Shown: in pieces, positions 53,347 through 63,140 of the stretch
Layout: each line of letters starts with the position of its first letter
Numbering within the stretch: position 1 is the first letter of the stretch
Assembly (NCBI GenBank): GCA_965261255.1
Contig: CBDHCQ010000004.1
Location: 1,922,001-1,986,000 of the forward strand
DNA length: 64,000 nucleotides
Direction of reading: 5' to 3'
Origin: Bin80 sp965261255
Lineage (GTDB): Bacteria; Bacteroidota; Rhodothermia; Rhodothermales; Bin80
Program-made: the position numbers and the translations under genes
The notes under the pieces: generated by a model
Seen by the model: the letters and a program-made list of their open reading frames with translations, nothing else
What the model was told of the DNA's origin: nothing
Databases searched by the model: none

Positions 53347-56300
53347 ATGGAATTTGATTACACTGGTTTGGTAAACCAGAACGAGTTTTATCCAGACCAT
53401 TATTGGCATGCGCATTTGCCTGAGAAGATCAAGGAGTTTGAGCGAGACTGGAAATGCCGGGAGGATCAGGGGCGTCCTTGGATTGCACTGAAGAGGCATG
53501 CGGAAACGTACATGCGGGCCTGTACGGAATCCCCGCTGGCTAGCTCAGAGGACCGTCTGGAGACTCACCGTACGGTTGCGCGCCACCTCCTGAACGCGCT
53601 GGGTTACACAACACTCCCCGAAGGAAAACCGGTTGATCGCGATTGCACCCTGCCGCTCTTTGTCCAGGTTAACAGCTCAGGGCGTCCGCACATGTGGGGG
53701 ATTGAAGCATTTGATCTTGCGGACGCAGCCAGCGACCCGCTTGCCCTGATACCGAATGACACCGAGAACTTCCGCCGTATGATTGATAAGGCGTTCTCTG
53801 TTGACCATCCGCCCCGCTGGATCCTGCTCATCGGACTGCAGACCTGGGTACTCCTTGAACGAGGCAAGTGGGGAGCCGAGCGCATGCTGCGCTTCGACTG
53901 GGATGAACTCTTCAGACAACTGCCCGGGATCGATACATGGAAGATGATCACCATGCTGCTCAGTAAACCCAGTCTGTGTCCCGACTGGGGAGTCGCCTAT
54001 CAAGAGGAACTGCAAGAACAGGCCCACCGACATGCCGTCGGTGTCTCTGGAAACCTCAAGTATGCCCTGCGTGAATCCATTGAACTCCTCGGTAATGAAT
54101 ACCTCTATTATACGCGCTTCGTGCAGGATTCGTACCCGCCCGATTTGGCAGAGCGCTTGACGCTTGAGTGTCTACATTACATGTACCGCCTGCTCTTCCT
54201 ATTCAATGTGGAGGCCCGGCACCAAGAACTGGGGTACCTGCCCATGAAAGCTCCCGCTTACCGGAACGGGTACAGTCTGGAAAAGCTACGGGACTTGGAG
54301 ATGGTCCCGCTGGGCACCAACGGCAGTACAGATGGCAGCTTCTTCCATCAATCCCTGATGATGCTCTTTGAACTGGTCTTCAATGGCTATGATGACGAAA
54401 CCGGGATCCAGCATGCATATGAGAATGATGTGGATACGCGCACCTTCCAGATCTCTCCGCTGCGGTGCGATCTGTTTGATCCACAGCGGACACCTCTGCT
54501 GGATTCCATCACGATACGTAACTACTGCTGGCAGCGTATCCTTCGAATGATGTCCCTGGGACACGAGGATTTCCAACAAAACCATCGTAGCGGACGCGGG
54601 CGGATCTCCTATCGGCATCTGAGTGTCAACCATCTGGGATCGGTGTATGAAGCACTGCTCAGCTATGACGGGTTCATCGCAAAAGAAGACCTCTATGAAG
54701 TCAAAAAAGCCGGTACTTCCCCGGATGTACTGGATCCCGCCTATCTGGTCAACCGCGAAGCCTTGGAAGCCCACTATGATCAGGACGAGCGGGTGATGCA
54801 CCCAGACGGCACACTGCGCAAATACTCCCGAGGAAGCTTCATCTACCGTCTGACTGGGCGCGCCCGTGAAGAATCCGCCTCCTACTATACCCCTGAAAGC
54901 CTGACCCAGTGTGTAACAGAATTCGCCCTCAAGGATGTACTGGAAGGCAAGTCCGCCGACGAGATCCTGACACTCACACTTTGCGAGCCCGCCATGGGCT
55001 CAGCCGCGTTCTTGAATGAAGCCATCTCCCAGTTGGCCGACGCCTACTTGACACGAAAGACGCGCGAGATGAACGACGGGCTTGATCCCGATCGCCGGGC
55101 ACAGGAGCTGCAACGCATCAAGATGTACCTAGCCGATAACAATGTGTTCGGCGTTGACCTGAACCCGGTCGCCGTTGACCTAGGCGGGATCTCTATTTGG
55201 CTGAACACGCTCGTTCCCGGCGGATTCGTGCCCTGGTTCGGGAATCAACTCAAATGCGGCAACTCGCTCATCGGCGCCTGGCGACGAACCTACTCCCGTG
55301 CGCAACTCGTTCGCGGCAAATGGTGGAATGCCGTCCCCAAAGACCTCGCATTGACGGATCCACGCCCGGAACCCTCCGTGTATCATTTTCTAGTGGGAGA
55401 TGCCGGCATGGCCCGGTACACGGACAAAGTGGTTCGGACGCTGGCCGGCGATGCCCTGCGACAGATGAACGTGTGGCGTAAACGCTTTACCACCCGACTC
55501 ACCGAAAGCGAATGCAACCAACTGGTGTACTTCTCATCCCTAATTGACCAACTCTGGAAAGAACATGCCCGGGATCTGATCCGGCTCGAAAGCGAGACCA
55601 CTGACACGATTGCCATTTATCCGGCGCCCCCGAATCAAGACCCGCTTGGCTCCTCCACTCAGGACAAGGAGCGGAAGTATCAACAGATCCTTGAACCCAA
55701 ACACGGCAATGCCAGTGCGTACCAGCGTCTAAAGCTGGTCATGGACTACTGGTGTGCGCTCTGGTACTGGCCCATTAAAGATGTAAACCTGTTGCCAACC
55801 CGGACCGAGTACCTAGGCGACCTGGCCGGATTACTAGCCGGTAAGAGCGAAGTGCAGAACTATGACCTGTTTGCGCCCCAGGACACCCGTGATGCCTTGG
55901 GGTTCGTAGAGTTGCGTGCGCTGATCAAAGCGCGGCCCCGGTTACAGGTGGTGCAGAAACTGGCGAAGCGGTACCGTTTTTATCACTGGCAGCTGGAGTA
56001 TGCTGATCAATTTGCGGAGAAGGGCGGCTTTGATATCGTGCTGGGAAATCCGCCATGGAAGAAGCCCAACTTTGTGGAGCGACATATAATGGGGAATACA
56101 GAGCCCCGCTTTGTTACCAAGAAGTTCAGCGCCGCGCACACGGCAACGCTACGGGAGGCCTGGCTGGAACAACCCGGACGCCGTGCACACTACATCAAAG
56201 CGTACGAAGCGGTCGGTGCACAATTATCCTTTATGAGGGCAAAACAGAACTATCCACTGCTAAAAGGACTTCAAACGAACCTGTACAAGGCATTCCTGTG

Positions 56301-57981
56301 TACTTCGTGGAAGATCAGCACAAGTGCGGTGGGACTCTTGCATCCTGAGTCAGTCTATTCGGAAGCTCGGGGACAGAAGCTGCGGGAAGCGCTGTATCCT
56401 AGACTTAGATGGCGGCTACAATTTAAAAATGAGCTCAGGCTGTTTGACGAGATTGGAAATGCAAACACCTTCAGCGTCAATGTCTATGGCGGCCCGATGG
56501 AAGAAATTCGTTTCAAGTCCATAGCCAATCTATATTCTCCGCTGACCGCGATCAAGTCATTGGAACACGACGGGTTTGGGCCGGTGCCCGGCATAAAAAC
56601 GAAAGACGACAAATGGGAATTGATGGAGCACCAGGACCGAGCAATTCCAACCACTGAAGAGGATCTTAGAACCTATGCCGCGCTTTATGATACTCCAGGT
56701 ACCTCGCCCCTGCAGGCGCGGCTGCCCCTGATTCATGCTCGGCAGCTGGCAAGTGTCCTACGCAAACTTGCCCGAGCGCCCCGGCGGATGCGGGATCTAG
56801 AAGATGCTTACAAGATAACCGCAATGTGGCATGAATCCGGGGCACAGAAGGATGGGACGATCCGGCGCAAGACGCGCTTTGTAGAAGACACGAAAAAATG
56901 GATCCTCTCCGGGCCGCACATCTTTGTGGGCACACCCTTTTACCAGACGCCAAACGCCGGATGTAAATCGCATAGAGATTATTCAAAACTCGATCTGACC
57001 GCCCTTCCCGAAACCTACCTCCCGCGGACAAACTATACGACTGCCTGCAGTGAACGCGAGTACAACCACCGCACACCGGAGACGCCGTGGGGCACGCTCA
57101 TGACAGAGGAATTCCGGGTGGCGATGCGAGGAATGCTCAACCTTGGTATGGATCGGACGCTGATCCCTGCTACGATTCCACCGGGAGCAGGGCACATAGA
57201 TCCTGTGATTACCATCGCTACGAAGCAGAATAATCACCTGATTAATCTCCTCTTTACACTATTCTCCGTGATTTCGGATGCAGTAGTAAAGATTAGTGCA
57301 AAGGGGCGTGTAACCTACGAGTTTCTAACTGCCCTCCCCTTCACCCCAGCATCACCTACAGCCACCGCGCGCGTCCTTGGGCTCTCCTGTCTAAGCATTG
57401 ACTACAGTCCGATCTGGAAGGCACTTCGCGAAGATCCTCTCACTTGGTCCAAACGTGATCCCCGGCTGGATCCAAGCTGGCTCGATCGGTTGCAAGCTCC
57501 CTGGTCCTGGGACAGTCCGCTCCGCACGGATTACGTCCGCCGGCAGGCGCTTCTAGAAATTGATGTGTTGCATGCACTAGATCTCGGCCTTACGCTTGAC
57601 GAACTCCTGACACTCTATCGGATCCAGTTTCCCATCCTGCAATCCTATGAGAATGAGACCTGGTATGATACCAAGGGGCGTATCGTGTTCTCCAAGAAAA
57701 ATGGGCAGAGCCCCGTCCCGAGGAAGCAAACCAGCAAAAAAGCCACATTCGGCCTGCGTAGACCGGAGTACCAGCGAACCAACGTCGCGCTCGGCTGGAA
57801 CGATATCGAGAACCTCAAAGAAGGCGTCGTCACCTACACTTATATGGATGATACGCTCCCCGGTGGCCCGCAAGAGCGGACCATTGAGTTCCATGCCCCC
57901 TTTGATAAATGTGACCGGGAAGAGGACTACCGCGAAGCATGGGCGTTCTTTGAACGGGCCCAGGCAAATGGACAGCTTTGA
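53347..57981 (+). CDS. Eco57I/PglX-like DNA adenine methylase (class 1 defence type)
   Basis: A 1544-residue N6-adenine methyltransferase. An N-terminal region (about 1-430) is unique to large defence methylases. The catalytic core has motif I as LTLCEPAMGSAAFLNEA (547 onward), where the usual last Gly is Ala, the FGVDLNPVAVDL segment near 598-609, and motif IV NPPW (901-904) in DIVLGNPPWKKP. After it come a target-recognition-like region and an Eco57I-type C-terminus. Proteins of this size and architecture occur as DrmMI in DISARM and as PglX in BREX, where they mark host DNA. A nuclease motif is not evident, so it appears to be methylase-only. It shares its first ~22 codons with the decayed copy after the SNF2 helicase. 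Confidence 0.88.
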   Translation: MEFDYTGLVNQNEFYPDHYWHAHLPEKIKEFERDWKCREDQGRPWIALKRHAETYMRACTESPLASSEDRLETHRTVARHLLNALGYTTLPEGKPVDRDCTLPLFVQVNSSGRPHMWGIEAFDLADAASDPLALIPNDTENFRRMIDKAFSVDHPPRWILLIGLQTWVLLERGKWGAERMLRFDWDELFRQLPGIDTWKMITMLLSKPSLCPDWGVAYQEELQEQAHRHAVGVSGNLKYALRESIELLGNEYLYYTRFVQDSYPPDLAERLTLECLHYMYRLLFLFNVEARHQELGYLPMKAPAYRNGYSLEKLRDLEMVPLGTNGSTDGSFFHQSLMMLFELVFNGYDDETGIQHAYENDVDTRTFQISPLRCDLFDPQRTPLLDSITIRNYCWQRILRMMSLGHEDFQQNHRSGRGRISYRHLSVNHLGSVYEALLSYDGFIAKEDLYEVKKAGTSPDVLDPAYLVNREALEAHYDQDERVMHPDGTLRKYSRGSFIYRLTGRAREESASYYTPESLTQCVTEFALKDVLEGKSADEILTLTLCEPAMGSAAFLNEAISQLADAYLTRKTREMNDGLDPDRRAQELQRIKMYLADNNVFGVDLNPVAVDLGGISIWLNTLVPGGFVPWFGNQLKCGNSLIGAWRRTYSRAQLVRGKWWNAVPKDLALTDPRPEPSVYHFLVGDAGMARYTDKVVRTLAGDALRQMNVWRKRFTTRLTESECNQLVYFSSLIDQLWKEHARDLIRLESETTDTIAIYPAPPNQDPLGSSTQDKERKYQQILEPKHGNASAYQRLKLVMDYWCALWYWPIKDVNLLPTRTEYLGDLAGLLAGKSEVQNYDLFAPQDTRDALGFVELRALIKARPRLQVVQKLAKRYRFYHWQLEYADQFAEKGGFDIVLGNPPWKKPNFVERHIMGNTEPRFVTKKFSAAHTATLREAWLEQPGRRAHYIKAYEAVGAQLSFMRAKQNYPLLKGLQTNLYKAFLCTSWKISTSAVGLLHPESVYSEARGQKLREALYPRLRWRLQFKNELRLFDEIGNANTFSVNVYGGPMEEIRFKSIANLYSPLTAIKSLEHDGFGPVPGIKTKDDKWELMEHQDRAIPTTEEDLRTYAALYDTPGTSPLQARLPLIHARQLASVLRKLARAPRRMRDLEDAYKITAMWHESGAQKDGTIRRKTRFVEDTKKWILSGPHIFVGTPFYQTPNAGCKSHRDYSKLDLTALPETYLPRTNYTTACSEREYNHRTPETPWGTLMTEEFRVAMRGMLNLGMDRTLIPATIPPGAGHIDPVITIATKQNNHLINLLFTLFSVISDAVVKISAKGRVTYEFLTALPFTPASPTATARVLGLSCLSIDYSPIWKALREDPLTWSKRDPRLDPSWLDRLQAPWSWDSPLRTDYVRRQALLEIDVLHALDLGLTLDELLTLYRIQFPILQSYENETWYDTKGRIVFSKKNGQSPVPRKQTSKKATFGLRRPEYQRTNVALGWNDIENLKEGVVTYTYMDDTLPGGPQERTIEFHAPFDKCDREEDYREAWAFFERAQANGQL

Positions 57982-58083
57982 CGAAAGCCTCAATCTACAT
58001 ACTGGCGCGAACCAGCTATTCCTACGTCTCCATTGCAGTCCCCACCTCTCGAGAACATCGCCTGTAAAGCAGGTTAGATTGAC

Positions 58084-59040
58084 TTATTCCTGGGTGTACA
58101 AGTCTTCAACCGTAAAGCCCGCTGGCGTACACCCGGTGACCCGTACAATCTGGCATACACGGCGCACCCGACCAAACCCCGTGATCAGCACTACAATATG
58201 CACTGCACGAAGTATGAGATGCCGCTGATCAATACCGCGTGCACCTTCGCGAGCTAGATCACTCAAACGTTCAAGTGCTTTGTCGGCATCCTCGCCGTGG
58301 ATCGTAGCACATCCACCAGGATGACCCGTAATCCATGCATCCAGTAGAGACTTGGCCGAAAAATCGCGCACCTCGCCTACAATAATCCGATTGGGGGTTG
58401 CACGCAGACTGAATTTCACAAGTTCACGCATGCTGATCCGGGCGGTAGTCTGAAGCTGGAGCGTGTCGGATGCCTGAACATTGAGCTCCGTGGTATCCTC
58501 CAGAATCACTAAGCGCTCCTCGGGGAAAATATTAATGATGGACTTCAATATGGCATTACAGAGGGTTGTCTTTCCACTTCCGGTGGGACCAGCAACCAAG
58601 ATGTTCTGGCGTGACTTAACGGCTGATTTCAAAATAGAATATCCATCCTTCGTCAGCATTGAATCCTTCACATAATCTTCCAGTGTAGGGATTTTCCGAC
58701 ATGGTTTGCGAATATTAAAGGCAGGCCCTGAGGTCAATGGCGGTATAAATCCCTGTATCCGACATTTCCCGAGATCCCGCTGCAAAACAGCAGCTGCCAA
58801 CGAAGGATGATCACGATCAAAACAGTTTGAGGTGATGGACGCAATAGCACGCAGAAACGCTTCGGCGCCTTGCGAAGATAAATCGGCAGGTACAGATATC
58901 CTGCTTCCAGTCGAAGTAATTGCACGTACGCACAGGTCAGGGTTCACATAGACCTCTTCAATTTCAGGGCTTTGAAGAAGTGTAAGAATCTGGCCACCTA
59001 GGTATTGCCGAATTAAAGCACTAAGGCGTTCGGGATCCAT
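58084..59040 (-). CDS. trbB: Conjugative transfer ATPase TrbB/VirB11-like
   Basis: A 318-residue hexameric ATPase of the type II/IV secretion superfamily. Walker A is GPTGSGKTT (151-159), the Asp box is LVILEDTTELNV, followed by IIVGEVRDFSAKSLLDAWIT and GHPGGCATIHGE with the His box. Length and layout match TrbB of P-type conjugation systems. TrbB powers pilus and secretion channel assembly. No other trb genes are present except the overlapping peptidase upstream, so this is an orphan of a conjugative element. It overlaps the peptidase gene by 20 bp and probably shares a transcript. Confidence 0.9.
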   Translation of the reverse strand: MDPERLSALIRQYLGGQILTLLQSPEIEEVYVNPDLCVRAITSTGSRISVPADLSSQGAEAFLRAIASITSNCFDRDHPSLAAAVLQRDLGKCRIQGFIPPLTSGPAFNIRKPCRKIPTLEDYVKDSMLTKDGYSILKSAVKSRQNILVAGPTGSGKTTLCNAILKSIINIFPEERLVILEDTTELNVQASDTLQLQTTARISMRELVKFSLRATPNRIIVGEVRDFSAKSLLDAWITGHPGGCATIHGEDADKALERLSDLAREGARGIDQRHLILRAVHIVVLITGFGRVRRVCQIVRVTGCTPAGFTVEDLYTQE

Positions 59041-59587
59041 TCCCCACTAGGACAAAGTATGGTGGTACCCCACAGGAAACAGGACCGTAGTATCTGCTGT
59101 CATAGCTGAATGGGCTATGTGTGCTCAATAAAAAACATTCACCAGGTTGCAGGATGTGCGTACCTGCGGCATTGGCCAGATTTCTACCCCTTTGATCATG
59201 TGCATATATGGGGGCTGTGTGATAACCCCGTCCCTGAACCTGGATCCTTCCGTCAGAGACCACCACTGTATCTCCCTGCAGGGCAATAATAGGTTTGCCA
59301 ATTCGCGCTGAGCCATTAGGACAGGTTCCCCGCCGAACATAACCCCGTTGGACCGCAGCCTGCCCAATCTCGGCGGGAAGGCATGTGCGGAGCACATACC
59401 CGCGTTGAAGGTCAAACACCTTTGTTACGCGATAAAACCCAAGCGGCAGCGAGTTTGATGAATTGACAAAAAGAGGCCAACTCACGTGGCCTGCAGGAGC
59501 GGATTGAATGACCACTGCGATGACCACGAAACCACAGATAATCAGGATACCTCCAGCCTGGAATCGATATGGTGTGCGACAACACAT
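59021..59587 (-). CDS. traF: TraF-like conjugative signal peptidase (S26)
   Basis: A 188-residue membrane-bound S26 peptidase. One N-terminal TM helix (ILIICGFVVIAVVIQSA) is followed by the catalytic serine block NSSNSLPLGFYRV (S46) and the lysine block RIGKPIIALQGDTVVV (K98). The C-terminal SPFSYDSRYYGPVSCGV matches TraF (the pilin-processing and cyclising peptidase of IncP-type conjugation). It is co-oriented and overlapping with trbB, a pairing seen in conjugative elements. Confidence 0.85.
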   Translation of the reverse strand: MCCRTPYRFQAGGILIICGFVVIAVVIQSAPAGHVSWPLFVNSSNSLPLGFYRVTKVFDLQRGYVLRTCLPAEIGQAAVQRGYVRRGTCPNGSARIGKPIIALQGDTVVVSDGRIQVQGRGYHTAPIYAHDQRGRNLANAAGTHILQPGECFLLSTHSPFSYDSRYYGPVSCGVPPYFVLVGNGSRTP

Positions 59588-59597
59588 TCAGTCGCCG

Positions 59598-60323
59598 TTA
59601 CGCAATGACCTCAAAATTGGCCAGACGATACCCAACGCCCTGTACCTTAAGGATATGCTTCGGATTCAAGGAGTCTTCGTCCAGCTTGCATCGCAATGCG
59701 TATGCGTGACGATCGGTGGTTCTTGTTTTTACATCATGCGGAATCTTTAATACTTTAACATTGAATTCCGGCCTCGAAACTGCATGCCCCTTTCGAGCGG
59801 CCATGTAACGCAGTACCTTCCACTCCATTGGTGTGAAGTGCACTGGCTGACCGTTCTTGATGGCCACGTGTGATTCAAAATCACATCGGGTATCGCCCAC
59901 CTGTATGACACAGGGAAGTCTGCCTCCGTGCTGCACACGTCTACAGATGGCCTTGGCCCTCGTCACCAGTTCGTGGGTATTGAAAGGTTTACCCATATAA
60001 TCATCTGCACCCGCTTCCAGACCCCGTACACGGTCCCCTACAGTGTCCTTACCTGAAACTATAATGACCGGAGTCTCACAGCCGAATTCTCGTATTCGCC
60101 GTACGACTTCCAGCCCGTTTAGGCCTGGTATCGTTATATCCACAATGGCTAGATCCAAAAAATCTTCAGACTGAATGAAGTCTGTCGCATCGTAGCCATT
60201 AGAGATGACGGTCACCCGTGCACCCCGTTGCTTGAAGACATGCTTGAGTCCCCTAGCGATCAGGCTATCATCTTCGGCGACAAGTACATTGGTGATCGTT
60301 CCCGAGTCTGCTTTATAGGGCAT
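59598..60323 (-). CDS. OmpR-family response regulator
   Basis: A 241-residue two-component regulator. The receiver domain has acidic residues E17, D18, D19, phospho-acceptor D62 (LAIVDITIPG), S90 and K112 (GKPF). The C-terminal winged-helix DNA-binding domain has FTPMEWKVLRYMAARKGHAV and the closing ILKVQGVGYRL. It starts 4 bp after the histidine kinase stop codon, so the pair form an operon. Target genes are unknown; the adjacent TraF/TrbB genes, 10 bp downstream, may be co-transcribed. Confidence 0.93.
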   Translation of the reverse strand: MPYKADSGTITNVLVAEDDSLIARGLKHVFKQRGARVTVISNGYDATDFIQSEDFLDLAIVDITIPGLNGLEVVRRIREFGCETPVIIVSGKDTVGDRVRGLEAGADDYMGKPFNTHELVTRAKAICRRVQHGGRLPCVIQVGDTRCDFESHVAIKNGQPVHFTPMEWKVLRYMAARKGHAVSRPEFNVKVLKIPHDVKTRTTDRHAYALRCKLDEDSLNPKHILKVQGVGYRLANFEVIA

Positions 60324-60327
60324 TGTA

Positions 60328-61041
60328 TTAAATGAATGTTTTTTGTGGTAGAATCACACGCATCACAGTTCCTACGCCGACCGTACTGGCCACTTCGATA
60401 CGCCCACCGTGGGCATGGACAATTTCCTGCGCTATCGCGAGCCCCATACCACTGCCGGATACTTTATCACTGACTCGAAAACGCGGCTTAAAAATGCTTG
60501 GCAAATGCTCCGGCGCAATACCAGTCCCCCGGTCGCGCACCCGAAGCTGTATGCCGTCAGATTGCAAGTCGGCAGCAATCACAATCTCGGTGGGCTGACT
60601 GTATGCAATTGCATTGTCGAGCAGGTTCATAAGTACGCGCCCAAGTGCGGGCCCATCACCCCAGACCGGGGGCAACTCTTTTCTTGCGTGGAGAACAAAC
60701 GTGTAGCTTGGATGCAGCTGCCTGTAAATGTCAGCAGTATCTCGAAGCATTGCGCCGATGTCTACTTCCTGATACTGCACCGATGGCCTGAAATTCTCCA
60801 ACACACTGCGCATCATTTGCACGAGCCGATCAACCTGTTCAGTAATGACGGTATGGCAGGCGTCACGCTCAGGATCATCTGGTCGCATATCACGCAATCG
60901 GTCATTGTAAAGTGCAATAGCACTGAGTGGGGTTTTCATGTCGTGGGATAAGCTAGCAAGAGGAAAATTGGTCATGGAGCTTTCATAGATCAGTTTTGTG
61001 TTCCAGATAAAAGCCAGTGCCGCTGCATGCGGAACTGGCAA
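60328..61041 (-). CDS. Histidine kinase core lacking a sensor domain
   Basis: A 237-residue kinase. The HisKA motif SHDMKTPLSAI carries the phospho-acceptor H33; the HATPase domain follows with the N box LMNLLDNAIAYS, DRGTGIAPEHL (G1) and GSGMGLAIAQEIVHAHGG (G2). No transmembrane or sensory domain precedes it: the frame opens only ~30 residues before the histidine, and an ATG at 60975 is an even shorter option. A hydrophobic open frame lies just upstream in another frame, so the gene is likely frameshifted at its 5' end. Otherwise it is a soluble kinase that needs a partner. Confidence 0.8.
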   Translation of the reverse strand: MPVPHAAALAFIWNTKLIYESSMTNFPLASLSHDMKTPLSAIALYNDRLRDMRPDDPERDACHTVITEQVDRLVQMMRSVLENFRPSVQYQEVDIGAMLRDTADIYRQLHPSYTFVLHARKELPPVWGDGPALGRVLMNLLDNAIAYSQPTEIVIAADLQSDGIQLRVRDRGTGIAPEHLPSIFKPRFRVSDKVSGSGMGLAIAQEIVHAHGGRIEVASTVGVGTVMRVILPQKTFI

Positions 61042-61274
61042 CAGAGCAGACGAGGATTGCCATTAGCTTGTCGATCGGTACTATGCGCTTCTGAGGCCTG
61101 CCATTTGGTCTGGCCGATCCAGATAGCCAGGGTTCGGTTGATGTAATAAACCTGGACTCCTGTGTAGCGGAAAATGAGACTGATACAGAAGGCCACAATA
61201 AACCCTTCTATCCGTATCATAGGCCGAAGCACATAAATACATGCTATATACATACCATAAACAAAATATAACAT
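60990..61274 (-). other. Hydrophobic open frame, possible lost sensor of the kinase
   Basis: A 94-codon frame with two hydrophobic stretches (YFVYGMYIACIYVL and FIVAFCISLIF) ends 52 bp inside the annotated kinase 5' end in a different frame. A third frame carries KLMAILVCSVASSACSG just before the kinase. The arrangement fits a membrane N-terminus separated from the HisKA domain by one or two frameshifts, but the similarity is to membrane segments in general only. Confidence 0.3.
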
Positions 61275-61440
61275 AAATTTATTATATATGTTTAATATGT
61301 AAACCTAGAAATCACATAAACTTGTAACGCTACTGGAAAAATCACGACAAACGAACGAGCACGGGGGCACTCGGGGATAATGCCCTTCGGATATGCTGCT
61401 AGGATTGGAGGCTATTCAGAAGCCGGGGAAGCTGATAAGG

Positions 61441-62583
61441 TTATTCTCTCTCGTAGACGACGACCATGATATCTTCACCATCTTGTTGCTCCGTACCATA
61501 GGCGCGGCCATTACGAATCGTTTTGAGGGTTACGGTAATCGGAAGCGCAGCTATGCCAACTACCTCACTCTCCATATCCAGGATCAGCCAGTCTGCAGTG
61601 GTGGCGTTTTCGATAGAACTCAATTTGACCCATACATTACCGGCCTCGTCCACCACAAAAGTTTTGAATGCTGGCTTGGTCTCGTGGAGCCCTCGCGCAG
61701 CAAGTAATTTCTCGTGCTGCTCATTCACCATGTCCTGCGCCGCAGCTTCTGCTTCTGCATCCGTGATGAAAACGGGATCATGTTCATGGTAAATACGCGT
61801 CTGGATTGAACCATCAACATTAGCTACCGAGATCTGGATAGCGTCGCCCCATCCATAGTAAAGCATGTCATTGGGACCCATCGCCCAAGTCGCATTTCGA
61901 GCATACGGTACACCGTGTATCGTAAAACCGCCACTCTCCTCAAAAACGTGATAAATCATCTCATTATCCCGTACAGTAGCAATAATCTCCTGCCCATAGT
62001 CTCCATCCAGATCAACCTTACGGATTTCAAAATCAGCATCCTCGTGAACCGTCATTTTCCCATCGTGCCCCGGCTGGAAAGGCCTGGCTTGTATTGGCAT
62101 GATCCACCCGGCCTCACCAATCCCAATGATACCCACTGCCCCCTTAATACCGTCATCTTCCACAGTGACGTGACGGACAAAGGAAAAATCGTGGGGATCA
62201 TATACCATTACACGATCAGTGTAGACCTCCCATACATACACCGAATCCGCCGACCCTACAACCACTCCCCAGGTGTACCTGTACTCACCCGGTCCTTGGC
62301 CCATACCTCCAACATCACTCACGTACGCGCCCTCGCTGTTGAATACCCGTATTGATGGCCGACGTGCTTCCTCCACAATGATATCTCCTCGACTATTGAC
62401 CGCAAGATTTGTAATCCGTGAGAAGAGCACCGTATCACCGGCTGCTTCATCCCCTAGCCGCAGCACTTACGTGATGTCAACTTGGCCCACCTCAGAGGGC
62501 TCGCGTGAGGCTTCCTGATCCGAACATGCAGCAAGGAGTGTGACAAAGAGTGCGCAGATGAGAAGTCGACTGTCAAACTGCAT
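61441..62583 (-). pseudogene. 6-bladed beta-propeller lipoprotein with nonsense codon
   Basis: Read from the ATG at 62583, a lipoprotein signal (LLICALFVTLLAACSDQ) runs in frame into DIT, then TAA at 62469-62467, then VLRLGDEAAGDTVLFSRITN and a full-length propeller to the stop at 61441. Alignment with the intact paralog at 16153 (LTEVFRIGDEAAGDTVLF) shows that the TAA replaces a glutamate codon, one base from GAA. The remainder (341 codons) has no other damage. A GTG directly after the stop could restart the mature part, but without the export signal. Confidence 0.75.
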
Positions 62584-63140
62584 ATGGAAATGCACCGGTC
62601 TCCTACGTGGGCGGAGTAAGTACTCAGTACGAAAGGTACTACGCCGGATAAACTCAAGCGCATCAATACAATTGAACACCCCTGTCATGCAACTATTCAC
62701 ATGTCCTTATTCACGGGGCATGGTAACCCGAATGCCCCCTATTTATAAATGCCTCCCTCCACGGCAATTTCGCGTATCTTTGGACTCAGCATCAATCGCT
62801 ACCACATCCAGCTCAATATTCTCATAGTCTACTGAGAGAACAACCCCCAATACTGATACACTCGCGTAGAACGATCAGCCCAGAGCTCTTAGGGCTTGAA
62901 TCAATAATCAAGATTCCATGCCTCGGGTCTTCAAGCGTAACACCACATATGAACAGGACGGTTACACGCAAAAAATGCAGCAGACCATCCTTTGCTCCGT
63001 CGCAGGCGGACTCCTTACGATATGTCACATGATCATATAACCGAGGAGTGCCTTACCCTTTTGGGTCACATAGAGAACGAACAGAACTATTGCCGAGCAT
63101 AAACGATCTTTGAGTGGATCGAAATAATGAACAATTAACC
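62584..63140. other. Gene-free region before the last helicase
   Basis: About 560 bp between divergent units, with no supported gene. It would contain the promoter of the DEAD helicase; no elements could be assigned. Confidence 0.4.

Noticed and set aside
61255..61310. Very AT-rich stretch considered as a replication or transfer origin
   Set aside because: No iterons, nick-site motif or relaxase gene is seen nearby; more likely ordinary promoter DNA.
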